Notes: generated by a model not told the origin, from the sequence alone. DNA of 64,000 nucleotides from Clostridiales bacterium (GCA_004553545.1 SFLD01000003.1:1-64000); one strand, 5' to 3'; positions 24,726 to 34,964 are shown, counted from the first letter of the stretch. Numbers and translations are program-made.

Positions 24726-25460
24726 ATGGAAAAACCAGTCCATCTCAACGTGGTGGAGTTTCAGGTCACAGGCGATTATGCCCTCTTCTCCGACCCGCTG
24801 ATGCGGGTGGGAGGGGAGAAGTGCAGCTACCAGATCCCGACCTATGAAGCGCTGAAGGGTGTAATGGCATCTGTATATTGGAAACCGACCATCGTCTGGT
24901 ACATTGATTCCGTCCGGGTCATGAATCCCATCCAGACGGAAGTGAAGGGCATCCGGCCCATCAAGTACCACGGCGGAAACGACCTCTCATACTATACCTA
25001 TCTGAAGCACTGTGCCTACCAGGTACGGGCCCACTTTGAGTGGAACAGCAACCGCCCGGAGCTTGCGGCGGACCGCAATGAGAATAAGCATCACAACATT
25101 GCCCGCCGTATGATCCGGAAAGGTGGACGGAGGGACGTGTTCCTGGGCACCCGGGAGTGTCAGGCCTATGTGGAACCCTGCGTCTATGGGGAAGGGGCGA
25201 GCGCCTATGATGGTACTCCGGAGCTGGGCTTTGGCCTCATGTACCATGGCATCACCTATGCCGATGAGGCATACTCCCAGGAGACCCAAAGCCGCATGAC
25301 AGCGAACTTCTGGTACCCTGTGATGCGGAAAGGGGAGATCGTCTTCCCACGGCCGGAAGATTGCCCGCTCCACAAACCCCTGCGGGAGATGGAAATGAAA
25401 CCCTTTGGGGAAGATCGGGGAAACTTTTCCGGCCTGCGTGAATTTGGGGAGGTGGAGTGA
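24726..25460 (+). CDS. cas5c: CRISPR-associated protein Cas5c (Cas5d), pre-crRNA endonuclease
   Basis: 244 residues. N-terminal VEFQVTGDYALFSDPLMRVGGEKCSYQIPT is the Cas5d RAMP start. In type I-C, which lacks Cas6, this protein cuts the repeat just 3' of its stem, leaving an 11-base 5' handle, and then stays in Cascade. Conserved KGVMASVYWKPTIVW (about 39-53) and NKHHNIARRM basic segment near 118-127 are consistent with an active RNA-binding nuclease. Relevant also to the lone repeat at 36.2 kb, whose cleavage site it could recognise. Confidence 0.95.
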   Translation: MEKPVHLNVVEFQVTGDYALFSDPLMRVGGEKCSYQIPTYEALKGVMASVYWKPTIVWYIDSVRVMNPIQTEVKGIRPIKYHGGNDLSYYTYLKHCAYQVRAHFEWNSNRPELAADRNENKHHNIARRMIRKGGRRDVFLGTRECQAYVEPCVYGEGASAYDGTPELGFGLMYHGITYADEAYSQETQSRMTANFWYPVMRKGEIVFPRPEDCPLHKPLREMEMKPFGEDRGNFSGLREFGEVE

Positions 25461-27290
25461 GTGAGCCTTTTGCAGAAGGCCGTGGAGACCTACGACGCCC
25501 ATACATCCCTGGCCGGAAAGGTAGAAAGTGCCTCTTATGCCGGAGCGGATGGTAAGGCGGTGAAAGCCTGCCAACCCCTAGCCCCCATCGGCCACACCAT
25601 CACCAGCGCGGACCTTGAGATCACCCTGGACGGCGGGGGACATTTCTGCCAGGCCCGGGTGGTGGACAAGAAGGAACCCAAGATCATTCTCCCGGTGACG
25701 GAGGATTCCGCCGGAAGGACCAGCACACCCGCTGCCCACCCCCTCTGCGAGCAGGTGGGGTATCTCACCGGCAAGGACGAAAAGAAGTTTACGCTCTACG
25801 TGGACCAGCTGCGGGAATGGGAGGGATCCGAGTACTCCCATCCCATGCTGCGGCCTATCCTCCGATATGTGGAGGGACGGACGCTGCTGGCCGACCTTGC
25901 CGCCTGCGGCATCCAGAAGGTGAACGACAAAGCGTTGGTCCGCTGGCAGGTCAATGGCCTTGGCGTGGAAAAGAGCGGAAAGTGCTGGGAGGACCAGGCC
26001 CTGTTCCGGGCCTTTACCGCCTGGTATGAGCAGCGCCGCGTGAGGGAGGGGGTTCCCGTTCTCTGCATGGTCTCCGGGGAGGAGACCATCCCGGCCAAGC
26101 AGCACGCCAAGGGGATCATTCCCATGAATGGCAACGCCAAGCTGATCTCGGCCAACGATTCCAGCAACTTTACCTATCGCGGCCGTTTCACGGAGGAGAG
26201 TCAGGCTGCCACCGTAGGGTATGAGGCATCCCAGAAGGCCCATAACGCCCTCCGCTGGCTGGCGGCGGAACAGGGGACCGTGTACGGCGGACGGACCTTC
26301 CTCTGCTGGAATCCCCAGGGGAAGGAGGTTTACAGGGCGGACCTCCCGCTGCTGGGAAGCCTGGGAAAGCCGACGGTCACCCCCACGGATTACCGGAAGG
26401 AGCTTCGGCATACGCTGGAGGGCTTTCAGACCAATTTGCCCGTCCAGGATGCCGATGTGGTGATCGCATCCTTCGATGCCGCTACCACCGGGCGTCTGGC
26501 GCTGACATATTACCGGGAGCTGCGGGAGTCGGACTTTTTGCAGCGGCTCTACGACTGGGACGAGAGCTGCTGTTGGTGGGCCTGGAACCCGGAGACAGAG
26601 CGGTACAACGCCATCCAATCCCCGTCGCTGCGGCAGATCGTTCAGTGTGCCTTCGGCCTCCGGCGCGAAGAGAAGGGGAGGGTACGCCTGGTGGTGGATG
26701 ACCGCGTGATGCGCCAGCAGATCCAGCGGCTGCTGGCCTGCCGCTTGGAGCGGGCAGCGTTCCCCACGGACATCCTGCGGGCACTGACGGCCCGGGCCTC
26801 CATGCCGCAGGCATTTGACGGCGTCTATCAGAATGTGCTGATCACCGCCTGCGCGGCGATCAAGAAATACCATCACGACCACGGGAAAGGGGAGATCGAG
26901 ATGACTCTGGAAGAGGAACGGAATGACCGAAACTATCAGTTCGGGCGGCTGCTGGCCGTCCTGGACCGTGCGGAAAGAGATTACTACCAAAAAGTGGGGG
27001 AGAGCAGACAGACCAACGCCTCGAAATATATGACAGAGTTTGCACGGCATCCCTTGGCAACCTATGAACATATCCATCGGTTCCTGGAGCAAGCGTATCT
27101 CCCGAGAATTCTTCCGTGGCAGGAAGAGCGGTTCAGAAAGCTGAACCGTGAAATTAACGAGATACTGCACAGCCAGTTCACAATAAATGAACTCAAAGAA
27201 CCGTTGGATGACACGTACCTCATCGGATTCTATGTACAGAGTGCGGCATTTTTCAAACCGCAGGAGAAACAGGAGGAAGACGAACAATGA
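25461..27290 (+). CDS. cas8c: CRISPR-associated protein Cas8c (Csd1)
   Basis: 609 residues, the large subunit of the I-C Cascade that recognises the PAM and recruits Cas3. It begins with GTG directly after the cas5c stop (TGAGTG), within AGGTGGAG. Features of Csd1 include LDGGGHFCQARVVDKKEP near 56-73, SGEETIPAKQHAKGI near 206-220 and DSSNFTYRGRF near 231-241. Length is normal for Cas8c, and the frame is intact. In many I-C systems the small Cas11c subunit is made from an internal start in this gene; a candidate internal start was not resolved. Confidence 0.95.
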   Translation: MSLLQKAVETYDAHTSLAGKVESASYAGADGKAVKACQPLAPIGHTITSADLEITLDGGGHFCQARVVDKKEPKIILPVTEDSAGRTSTPAAHPLCEQVGYLTGKDEKKFTLYVDQLREWEGSEYSHPMLRPILRYVEGRTLLADLAACGIQKVNDKALVRWQVNGLGVEKSGKCWEDQALFRAFTAWYEQRRVREGVPVLCMVSGEETIPAKQHAKGIIPMNGNAKLISANDSSNFTYRGRFTEESQAATVGYEASQKAHNALRWLAAEQGTVYGGRTFLCWNPQGKEVYRADLPLLGSLGKPTVTPTDYRKELRHTLEGFQTNLPVQDADVVIASFDAATTGRLALTYYRELRESDFLQRLYDWDESCCWWAWNPETERYNAIQSPSLRQIVQCAFGLRREEKGRVRLVVDDRVMRQQIQRLLACRLERAAFPTDILRALTARASMPQAFDGVYQNVLITACAAIKKYHHDHGKGEIEMTLEEERNDRNYQFGRLLAVLDRAERDYYQKVGESRQTNASKYMTEFARHPLATYEHIHRFLEQAYLPRILPWQEERFRKLNREINEILHSQFTINELKEPLDDTYLIGFYVQSAAFFKPQEKQEEDEQ

Positions 27291-28138
27291 GTACACTGAA
27301 GAATAAGATCGACTTTATCGCCCTGGTCTCTGTCACCCGGGCCAACAGCAACGGCGACCCCCTCAACGGAAACCGCCCCCGCACAGACTATGATGGTTAC
27401 GGCGAGATGTCCGATGTCTGCGTCAAGCGGAAGATCCGGAATCGGATGCAGGATCTGGGTAATGCCATCTTCGTCCAGTCGGAGGACCGCTGCGACGATG
27501 GCTGCGGCAGCCTCAGCGAACGGGCGTCCGCCGCACTGAAGGAATACAGCAAGGATCGGGAGAAGTATGCCAGGGCTGCCTGTGCCAAGTGGCTGGATGT
27601 CCGGTCCTTCGGCCAGGTCTTTGCCTTCAAGGACAACAAGGGCTTCTCTGTGGGCGTCCGGGGGCCGGTGTCTGTCCATCAGGCCGTGAGCGTTTCGCCT
27701 GTGGATATCGAATCTCTGCAGATCACAAAGAGCGTGAATGGCGAGAAGAAGGAAAAGGAAGAGAACCGGGCTTCCGATACTATGGGTATGAAGCACTTTG
27801 TCCGCTTCGGTCTCTATCAGATCAAGGGCAGTATCAATGTACAGCTGGCGGAGAAGACCGGCTTTACGGAGGAGGATGCCGCCACCGTGAAGGAGTGCCT
27901 GCGGACGCTGTTCGTCAACGATGTTTCCTCCGCCCGTCCGGACGGCTCTATGGAGGTAGTAAAGGTCTATTGGTGGCGGCACAACTGCAAGGAAGGGCAG
28001 TATTCCTCCGCCAAGGTGCACCGTTCCCTGGAGATCCGGCAGAAAGAGAACGTTGTGACTCCTGGCTGCCCGGAGGATTATGATTACATTCTGCATCCCC
28101 TGGCGGGGCTCGAACCGGAAGTGATGGACGGTGTATAA
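27287..28138 (+). CDS. cas7c: CRISPR-associated protein Cas7c (Csd2)
   Basis: 283 residues, the backbone subunit that lines the crRNA in Cascade. N-terminal KIDFIALVSVTRANSNGDPL (residues 6-25) and GNRPRTDYDGYGEMSDVCVKRKIRN are diagnostic of Csd2/Cas7; GVRGPVSVHQAVS near 124-136 is also conserved. ATG 27287 overlaps the cas8c stop by four bases. Confidence 0.96.
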   Translation: MSTLKNKIDFIALVSVTRANSNGDPLNGNRPRTDYDGYGEMSDVCVKRKIRNRMQDLGNAIFVQSEDRCDDGCGSLSERASAALKEYSKDREKYARAACAKWLDVRSFGQVFAFKDNKGFSVGVRGPVSVHQAVSVSPVDIESLQITKSVNGEKKEKEENRASDTMGMKHFVRFGLYQIKGSINVQLAEKTGFTEEDAATVKECLRTLFVNDVSSARPDGSMEVVKVYWWRHNCKEGQYSSAKVHRSLEIRQKENVVTPGCPEDYDYILHPLAGLEPEVMDGV

Positions 28139-28790
28139 CGAGGACGACTTCCTCCAGCTTTCCGGTTTGCAGCATTTCAAATTCTGCCACCGGCAGTGGG
28201 CGCTGATCCATATTGAGGATCAATGGGCGGAGAATTACCGGACGGTGGACGGCGCGATCCTGCATGAAAACGCCCATGACGGCATACGCACCGAGAGCCG
28301 TGGTGATCTTCTCATCACCCGTGATATGCGGGTCTTCTCCCGGACTCTGGGCGTCTCCGGCGCCTGCGATGTGCTGGAATTCTGCCGGGGCGGGACGGGA
28401 GTCCCCCTCACTGGCCGGGAAGGGCTGTGGCAGCCCTTCCCGGTGGAGTACAAGCGGGGGCGGCCCAAGGAGCACGATGCCGATGCCCTGCAGCTCTGCG
28501 GCCAGGCCATGTGCCTGGAGGAGATGCTCTGCTGTGAGATCCCGGCAGGGGCCATCTACTACGGTGAGATCCGGCATCGTAAGGAAGTTGCCTTTACACC
28601 GGAACTCCGCCAAGAGGTCCGGACGCTCCTCGAGGAGATGCACTCCCTCTATGACCGTGGGCATACCCCCAGGGTGAAGCCCACGAAAGGCTGCAACGCC
28701 TGCTCCCTGAAGGAGCTTTGTCTGCCCAAGCTGATGGGGCGCAGGTCCGTTTCTGCATACCTGCGCCAGGCAATGGAGGATACGCGATGA
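28131..28790 (+). CDS. cas4: CRISPR-associated exonuclease Cas4
   Basis: 219 residues. Starts with GTG 28131, overlapping the cas7 stop by eight bases. RecB-like nuclease with FKFCHRQWALIHIE (first Cys), GACDVLEF and VEYKRGRPK motifs, and a C-terminal Cys triad GCNACSLKELCLPK that with the N-terminal Cys would hold an Fe-S cluster. Cas4 trims prespacers and fixes PAM and orientation during adaptation with Cas1-Cas2. Confidence 0.95.
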   Translation: MYNEDDFLQLSGLQHFKFCHRQWALIHIEDQWAENYRTVDGAILHENAHDGIRTESRGDLLITRDMRVFSRTLGVSGACDVLEFCRGGTGVPLTGREGLWQPFPVEYKRGRPKEHDADALQLCGQAMCLEEMLCCEIPAGAIYYGEIRHRKEVAFTPELRQEVRTLLEEMHSLYDRGHTPRVKPTKGCNACSLKELCLPKLMGRRSVSAYLRQAMEDTR

Positions 28791-29818
28791 GAGCGCTTCT
28801 GAACACCCTTTTCGTAACTTCAGAGGATATCTATCTGGCCCTGGATGGTGAGAACATCACCGCCAACCGGGGAGGGGAAACGGTGGCACGATATCCCCTC
28901 CATACCCTGCAGAGTATCGTCAGCTTTTCCTACGCCGGGGCATCCCCGGCCCTGATGGGGGCGTGCGCCCAGCGGGGGATTGGCCTTGCCTTCTGCACGC
29001 CCAACGGACGCTTCCTGGCCCGTATCACGGGGGAAAGCCAGGGGAATGTTCTGCTGCGGCGTCAGCAGTACCGGACGGCGGATGACCCGGCCCAGAGCTG
29101 CCGGGTGGCCCGGATGATGATCCTGGGAAAGCTTTACAACGCCCGCTGGAGCGTGGAGCGCACCCGCCGGGACCATGCCCTGCGGGTGGACGGAGAGCGG
29201 TTCGTTGCGGTCTCTGCTCAGCTCCAGGGTCTGCTGCCGCAAGCGGCGGCAGAGACCTCACTGGAGAGCCTCCGGGGCCTGGAGGGCGCCGGGGCCACAG
29301 CGTATTTCAGCGTGCTGGATGAGATGATCCTCCAGGGAAAGGAGACCTTTTTCTTCCGCCAGCGGAGCCGCCGCCCGCCGCTGGACGCCTTCAACGCGCT
29401 GCTGTCTTTTGCCTACAGCCTGCTGGCCCACGACTGCGCCTCGGCGCTGGAGAGCGTGGGCCTGGATGCCTATGTAGGCTTCCTCCACCGGGACCGCCCC
29501 GGCCGGGAATCCCTGGCCCTGGACCTGATGGAGGAGCTGCGGCCCTGCCTTGCGGACCGCTTCGTCCTGACGCTGGTGAATAACCGGGTGATGAAGGCGG
29601 CGGATTTTGACTTTCGGGAGAGCGGGGCGGTGTTCCTCACGAAGGAGGGCCGCAGGACCTTCCTGCAGCATTGGCAGTCCCGGAAGCGGGAGACGCTGAC
29701 CCACCCCTTCCTGGAGGAAAAGCTCCCCTGGGGACTGGTGCCCTATGTGCAGAGCCTGCTCCTGGCCCGGTATCTTCGGGGAGATCTGGAGGCCTATCCG
29801 CCATTTCTTTGGAAGTGA
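28787..29818 (+). CDS. cas1: CRISPR-associated integrase Cas1 (type I-C)
   Basis: 343 residues from ATG 28787, which overlaps the cas4 stop (ATGA). N-terminal beta domain (LLNTLFVTSEDIYLALDGENI) and C-terminal helical catalytic domain with LDAFNALLSFAYSLL and VGLDAYVGFLHRDRPGRESLALDLME carrying the expected His and acidic metal ligands. The integrase of new spacers; intact. With cas2 and cas4 it makes the locus adaptation-competent. Confidence 0.97.
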   Translation: MRALLNTLFVTSEDIYLALDGENITANRGGETVARYPLHTLQSIVSFSYAGASPALMGACAQRGIGLAFCTPNGRFLARITGESQGNVLLRRQQYRTADDPAQSCRVARMMILGKLYNARWSVERTRRDHALRVDGERFVAVSAQLQGLLPQAAAETSLESLRGLEGAGATAYFSVLDEMILQGKETFFFRQRSRRPPLDAFNALLSFAYSLLAHDCASALESVGLDAYVGFLHRDRPGRESLALDLMEELRPCLADRFVLTLVNNRVMKAADFDFRESGAVFLTKEGRRTFLQHWQSRKRETLTHPFLEEKLPWGLVPYVQSLLLARYLRGDLEAYPPFLWK

Positions 29819-29825
29819 GGTCAAT

Positions 29826-30116
29826 ATGCTGGTTTTGATCACTTACGACGTGAATACAGAGGACGCCGCCGGGCGCAAGCGCCTGCGGCAGATCGCAAAG
29901 CAGTGTGTGAATTACGGCCAGCGGGTGCAGAATTCCGTTTTTGAGTGTCTGCTGGACACGGCTCAGTGCCGAAGCCTGCAGCACACGCTGTGCAAGATCA
30001 TGGATGAAGAAAAGGACAGCCTTCGGTTTTATTATCTCGGGAAAAAGTATGAGAGTAGGATCGAACACTTTGGCTGCAAACAAACATACCTTCCAGAGGA
30101 GCCGATGATCCTGTAG
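29826..30116 (+). CDS. cas2: CRISPR-associated protein Cas2
   Basis: 96 residues. Ferredoxin-like fold beginning LVLITYDVNTEDAAGRKRL; NSVFECLLD is the conserved second strand. Forms the Cas1-Cas2 spacer integration complex. The cas1 stop is 7 bp upstream. The array leader begins directly after this gene. Confidence 0.97.
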   Translation: MLVLITYDVNTEDAAGRKRLRQIAKQCVNYGQRVQNSVFECLLDTAQCRSLQHTLCKIMDEEKDSLRFYYLGKKYESRIEHFGCKQTYLPEEPMIL

Positions 30117-30284
30117 TGCGAAGAGCAAGCATACGGTATTTTCGGGACGGTTCGCACCGGGTGTCGTTGCGGTTTCCTCCGGCTCCCTCAAAAAGCGTCC
30201 TGACAGGCGGCGCTTGACGGGGGAAAAGCATTTGTCCTTTGTCTGTTATTGCAAAAACACACGCGATTTTTGTGTATTTTTGCT
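30117..30284 (+). promoter_or_regulatory. CRISPR leader
   Basis: 168 bp between the cas2 stop and the first repeat; its last 60 bp are AT-rich. TTGCAA (30249-30254) and TGTATT (30273-30278) with an 18-bp spacer could start the pre-crRNA at the first repeat, the same geometry as the stand-alone repeat at 36.2 kb. Confidence 0.75.
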
Positions 30285-33200
30285 GTCGCGCCCCGTAAGG
30301 GGCGCGAGGATTGAAATCTTTCCATGCTTGAGGGGGTGTTGTAAATGACAAGTCGCGCCCCGTAAGGGGCGCGAGGATTGAAATTTGTGGTGTTGGTTTC
30401 TGCTGCAGTTGCGGCGAGTCGCGCCCCGTAAGGGGCGCGAGGATTGAAATGCCTGCGGCGACGGATCCGATGCCGTCCTGGTGGCGTCGCGCCCCGTAAG
30501 GGGCGCGAGGATTGAAATTACGCCGACCTTGCCGCTATGCAGGGCCTGGCGGCGCGTCGCGCCCCGTAAGGGGCGCGAGGATTGAAATGCCGCCTGGCTC
30601 ATCAGCGGCGGGATATGAGAGAGGTCGCGCCCCGTAAGGGGCGCGAGGATTGAAATCCTTCGGGGAGCGCTATCCGGAGATCCGGGAGATGTCGCGCCCC
30701 GTAAGGGGCGCGAGGATTGAAATAGGCAATCCGGTCCACGACCAAATTAGAGTTGGCAGTCGCGCCCCGTAAGGGGCGCGAGGATTGAAATGTTTGCCCG
30801 GTTTCTGGCAGATGTTACCAAGCCGTCGCGCCCCGTAAGGGGCGCGAGGATTGAAATTCCTCCCGCCTCCAGCTCTCCGCCGCAGGCGGGTCGCGCCCCG
30901 TAAGGGGCGCGAGGATTGAAATATCCTCCTGGGCTGTGCCCCTCTTGATTACATTTGTCGCGCCCCGTAAGGGGCGCGAGGATTGAAATGCCGTCGCTGG
31001 CTACGATGTCGCCGTAGACGCTGGTCGTCGCGCCCCGTAAGGGGCGCGAGGATTGAAATTTACAGCTGGCATTATGAACGATTGGGAGTTCCGCGTCGCG
31101 CCCCGTAAGGGGCGCGAGGATTGAAATACGTCAGTTCCGTCGATAAAGTCGAGCTCTCTCTGTCGCGCCCCGTAAGGGGCGCGAGGATTGAAATGTGGAA
31201 TTCTGGCGGCGAAGTGCCGCTGTACTACTGTCGCGCCCCGTAAGGGGCGCGAGGATTGAAATACCAGTCTCAGGATCGCCATAAGCAGTCCGGGGGTCGC
31301 GCCCCGTAAGGGGCGCGAGGATTGAAATAGTAAAATTTTTTACCAACGACCAAAACCAGCGAGTCGCGCCCCGTAAGGGGCGCGAGGATTGAAATTGGTG
31401 CTATGGCTCAGGGTGTAACTTCTTCCGGTGCGTCGCGCCCCGTAAGGGGCGCGAGGATTGAAATCCATCCCGGCAAGATCGGGGACAACGGCAACTGGGT
31501 CGCGCCCCGTAAGGGGCGCGAGGATTGAAATACCACGGATAGAGCCAAAAACCGCGCAAAGACCTGTCGCGCCCCGTAAGGGGCGCGAGGATTGAAATAA
31601 AAACGGCTGTGCCTTGTTGCCTCGTGTGTAAGTCGCGCCCCGTAAGGGGCGCGAGGATTGAAATTGGTGTTGCGATTCCTAATGTTGCCGGTTATAAGGT
31701 CGCGCCCCGTAAGGGGCGCGAGGATTGAAATTGTGATATCTATGTTCGGAATTACGTTACTCGTCGTCGCGCCCCGTAAGGGGCGCGAGGATTGAAATCG
31801 GCGCCCTCTCTGTGCACAATGCAGGGCTTGCGTCGCGCCCCGTAAGGGGCGCGAGGATTGAAATTCCAGGTGCGCTCCGAAGCCGCAGAACATACAACGT
31901 CGCGCCCCGTAAGGGGCGCGAGGATTGAAATACCCGCGGCCAGATGGCCGCTGTGGAGGGCCGTCGTCGCGCCCCGTAAGGGGCGCGAGGATTGAAATGT
32001 CACCCTGGCGGCCCGGACCTGAGAGGAGGACATGTCGCGCCCCGTAAGGGGCGCGAGGATTGAAATGTGTAGCAGAAAAGGCGGTGAAGAAGTATGGAAG
32101 TCGCGCCCCGTAAGGGGCGCGAGGATTGAAATGTTTTTGCCAAAGCCTCCGGCGACGATGTGGGCGTCGCGCCCCGTAAGGGGCGCGAGGATTGAAATGT
32201 TATGATCCGGGAGTTGCCGGATGGAGCGGACGTCGCGCCCCGTAAGGGGCGCGAGGATTGAAATTCCACGATCTCCCGCAGGAGGCAAGCGTCCAGCAGG
32301 TCGCGCCCCGTAAGGGGCGCGAGGATTGAAATGCTTTGTTGGCCTGCTTGGTGATCGCCGAGAAGGTCGCGCCCCGTAAGGGGCGCGAGGATTGAAATGC
32401 CTGCCTGCAGGAGCCGGGGGCATACGTGGGGGTCGCGCCCCGTAAGGGGCGCGAGGATTGAAATATCGGAAGCGCATTTACCGGAGATATGGATGCGGTC
32501 GCGCCCCGTAAGGGGCGCGAGGATTGAAATCAGCACTGCTACGGCACGGCGGCAGACATCGTGGGTCGCGCCCCGTAAGGGGCGCGAGGATTGAAATTCG
32601 GCTTGATCCGAGGTAGTAGTTGCGCCCCTTAAAGTCGCGCCCCGTAAGGGGCGCGAGGATTGAAATCCTCCCAGCGGATCAGTGATCTTGGTGCCCTCTG
32701 GTCGCGCCCCGTAAGGGGCGCGAGGATTGAAATCCAGATAACGCTGTGGCCCATGTGACGGTCCGTCCGTCGCGCCCCGTAAGGGGCGCGAGGATTGAAA
32801 TCTCTTGGGCAGCGGTAATTTTTGCGCTTAATAGCGGTCGCGCCCCGTAAGGGGCGCGAGGATTGAAATTCCTCGCCGGGCGGCCTGCTGCTGAGCAGCT
32901 ACAGTCGCGCCCCGTAAGGGGCGCGAGGATTGAAATGTTTTTGCGGGGTCTGGGAGCTGTTCTGCGCGCCGTCGCGCCCCGTAAGGGGCGCGAGGATTGA
33001 AATGACCCGCAGGAGCTGGTCCGGGCCGTGGAAAATCGGTCGCGCCCCGTAAGGGGCGCGAGGATTGAAATCCGTGCTCGGCGATGCCGTGATAGTACGC
33101 CGCCGTCGCGCCCCGTAAGGGGCGCGAGGATTGAAATTCCCTCCTCACAGGCCCCTGGATCATATCCACGTGGGTCGCGCCCCGTAAGGGGCGCGAGGAT

Positions 33201-34606
33201 TGAAATGGACAAGCGCATCCAGAAGCACGTCCAGAAGTAGTCGCGCCCCGTAAGGGGCGCGAGGATTGAAATGGCGGGAGTACCGTCACAGTTGGCACAG
33301 TCAGGCTGTCGCGCCCCGTAAGGGGCGCGAGGATTGAAATTATCAGTACTCCGGCGGCTGGCGGACCGGGGACAAGTCGCGCCCCGTAAGGGGCGCGAGG
33401 ATTGAAATTGCTGGGAGGTGCCACATGACGAGAGGACGCGCAAGGTCGCGCCCCGTAAGGGGCGCGAGGATTGAAATTGCTGGCTCAGGTCACTGGCTTT
33501 TATCGCCGCCGTCGCGCCCCGTAAGGGGCGCGAGGATTGAAATATGTTGTACTGCTGGGCTGCTCGCCCCGCTGCGATGTCGCGCCCCGTAAGGGGCGCG
33601 AGGATTGAAATTCCGCCACCTGCGGATTTAAGCTGGACGTTTGCGTCGCGCCCCGTAAGGGGCGCGAGGATTGAAATGGTCGATCACGGCGAAGACGCCG
33701 TGGGTCATCGGTCGCGCCCCGTAAGGGGCGCGAGGATTGAAATGTTGCGCTCCTCCCAGTTGATAACAGAAAGAGGGTCGCGCCCCGTAAGGGGCGCGAG
33801 GATTGAAATTGTAGTCGAAGCACATAAAGAGAAAGCGATATCAGGTCGCGCCCCGTAAGGGGCGCGAGGATTGAAATGGGACTTTTTGCGTGGTGGACGG
33901 TACAGGACTCGAAGTCGCGCCCCGTAAGGGGCGCGAGGATTGAAATCGGGAGGCCCCGGAGGACGAGGAGTGGGAGCTGCCGGTCGCGCCCCGTAAGGGG
34001 CGCGAGGATTGAAATCGGCAACCTCTCGACTGTTGAAGCAACCACCACGGTCGCGCCCCGTAAGGGGCGCGAGGATTGAAATCGGTCGTCGATCAACGCC
34101 GTGATGGTCCTCGCGTCGTCGCGCCCCGTAAGGGGCGCGAGGATTGAAATTCCACCGGCTCCTTGACAAAATACCGCGCCAGGTCGCGCCCCGTAAGGGG
34201 CGCGAGGATTGAAATCATTCTTCGGGCGGATCCCAAGTGGGAGAATCGCTCCGTCGCGCCCCGTAAGGGGCGCGAGGATTGAAATGGATAGCCTTGGCCT
34301 TGCTGCAGGCCTTGTCGCGTCGCGCCCCGTAAGGGGCGCGAGGATTGAAATCAGAGGATGTGCCGCATCCTCCACATCCTCTGCGTCGCGCCCCGTAAGG
34401 GGCGCGAGGATTGAAATGAAGGGCCTCCGGCGTCCGGGCGGCAGCGGAGCCGGTCGCGCCCCGTAAGGGGCGCGAGGATTGAAATGCGGACAAGCACCGG
34501 GACCGGGACCTCCTGATGATGTCGCGCCCCGTAAGGGGCGCGAGGATTGAAATTTGACGTAGACGCCCACGCCGCCCCAGTCGGGCATGGTCGCGCCCCG
34601 TAAGGG
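30285..34606 (+). CRISPR. Type I-C CRISPR array, 64 full repeats plus a truncated 65th
   Basis: 33-base repeats beginning GTCGCGCCCCGTAAGG and ending AGGATTGAAAT, spaced 66-69 bp apart, with unique spacers of about 33-36 bases. By manual count there are 64 complete copies (first 30285-30317, last 34521-34553) and a final copy at 34590 that keeps only 17 bases before unrelated sequence begins at 34607. All 64 full copies I read are identical, including the leader-distal ones. Each repeat folds as an 8-bp stem (CGCGCCCC/GGGGCGCG) with a GTAA loop and an 11-base 3' handle, as expected for Cas5c processing. No duplicate spacers and no spacer matching the window were noticed by eye. Confidence 0.99.
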
Positions 34607-34635
34607 TTGTTTTTACTTCGAAGAAATGTTATAGT
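34607..34635 (+). promoter_or_regulatory. Promoter abutting the truncated last repeat
   Basis: TTGTTT (34607-34612) begins at the exact base where the last repeat breaks off; 17-bp spacer; TATAGT (34630-34635). It would drive the small gene at 34698. Confidence 0.6.
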
Positions 34636-34697
34636 AATTTGCAACTCAGGAAACTGATCCTGTCAGGAACGAATTGAAAGGGAGGAGGTGGACAGGC

Positions 34698-34964
34698 GTG
34701 GAGAAGGGAACTCCCCGTGATGAGGTCATGCTGCAGTTTGTCCAGGAGGCCAGGAATGGCGCTTCGCACGATGAGATCACCGCAAAGATCAAGGAACACT
34801 ATTTTCCCGTTGAAGTGGAGCCTGATCCGGTCGCTCATATCCGGCAGAGGCTGGCCAGCGAGGTCGCAGACTCGGTCTTTCTGCTGGCAAAGTTCGCAGA
34901 TGATGTCCAGGCCCAGAAAGAGGCTGCGGCAGCGGAACAGGGTGAGCGGCAGGAAACCCAATGA
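34698..34964 (+). CDS. Hypothetical small acidic protein at the array's distal end
   Basis: 88 residues from GTG 34698, eight bases after GGAGGAGG. Predicted mostly helical and acidic, with EITAKIKEHYFPVEVEPDP and RLASEVADSVFLLAKFADDVQAQKEAAAAE; no membrane segment, cysteines or known motif. It has its own promoter starting at the truncated repeat and a terminator 50 bp after its stop, so is a stand-alone unit wedged between array and cotJ genes. An anti-CRISPR or CRISPR accessory role is possible by position only; nothing in the sequence shows it. Confidence 0.7.
   Translation: MEKGTPRDEVMLQFVQEARNGASHDEITAKIKEHYFPVEVEPDPVAHIRQRLASEVADSVFLLAKFADDVQAQKEAAAAEQGERQETQ

Noticed and set aside
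22380..24971. 863-codon frame antisense to cas3
   Set aside because: Shadow of GC-rich codon use; cas3 has all catalytic motifs and the antisense frame has no domain or ribosome binding site. The same applies to long antisense frames at 4104-6806, 9209-10360, 17263-18555 and 25578-27296.
30246..34644. Many reading frames on both strands with repeated peptides such as FQSSRPLRGAT or SRPVRGARIE
   Set aside because: They are translations of the 33-base CRISPR repeat and its spacers, without ribosome binding sites.
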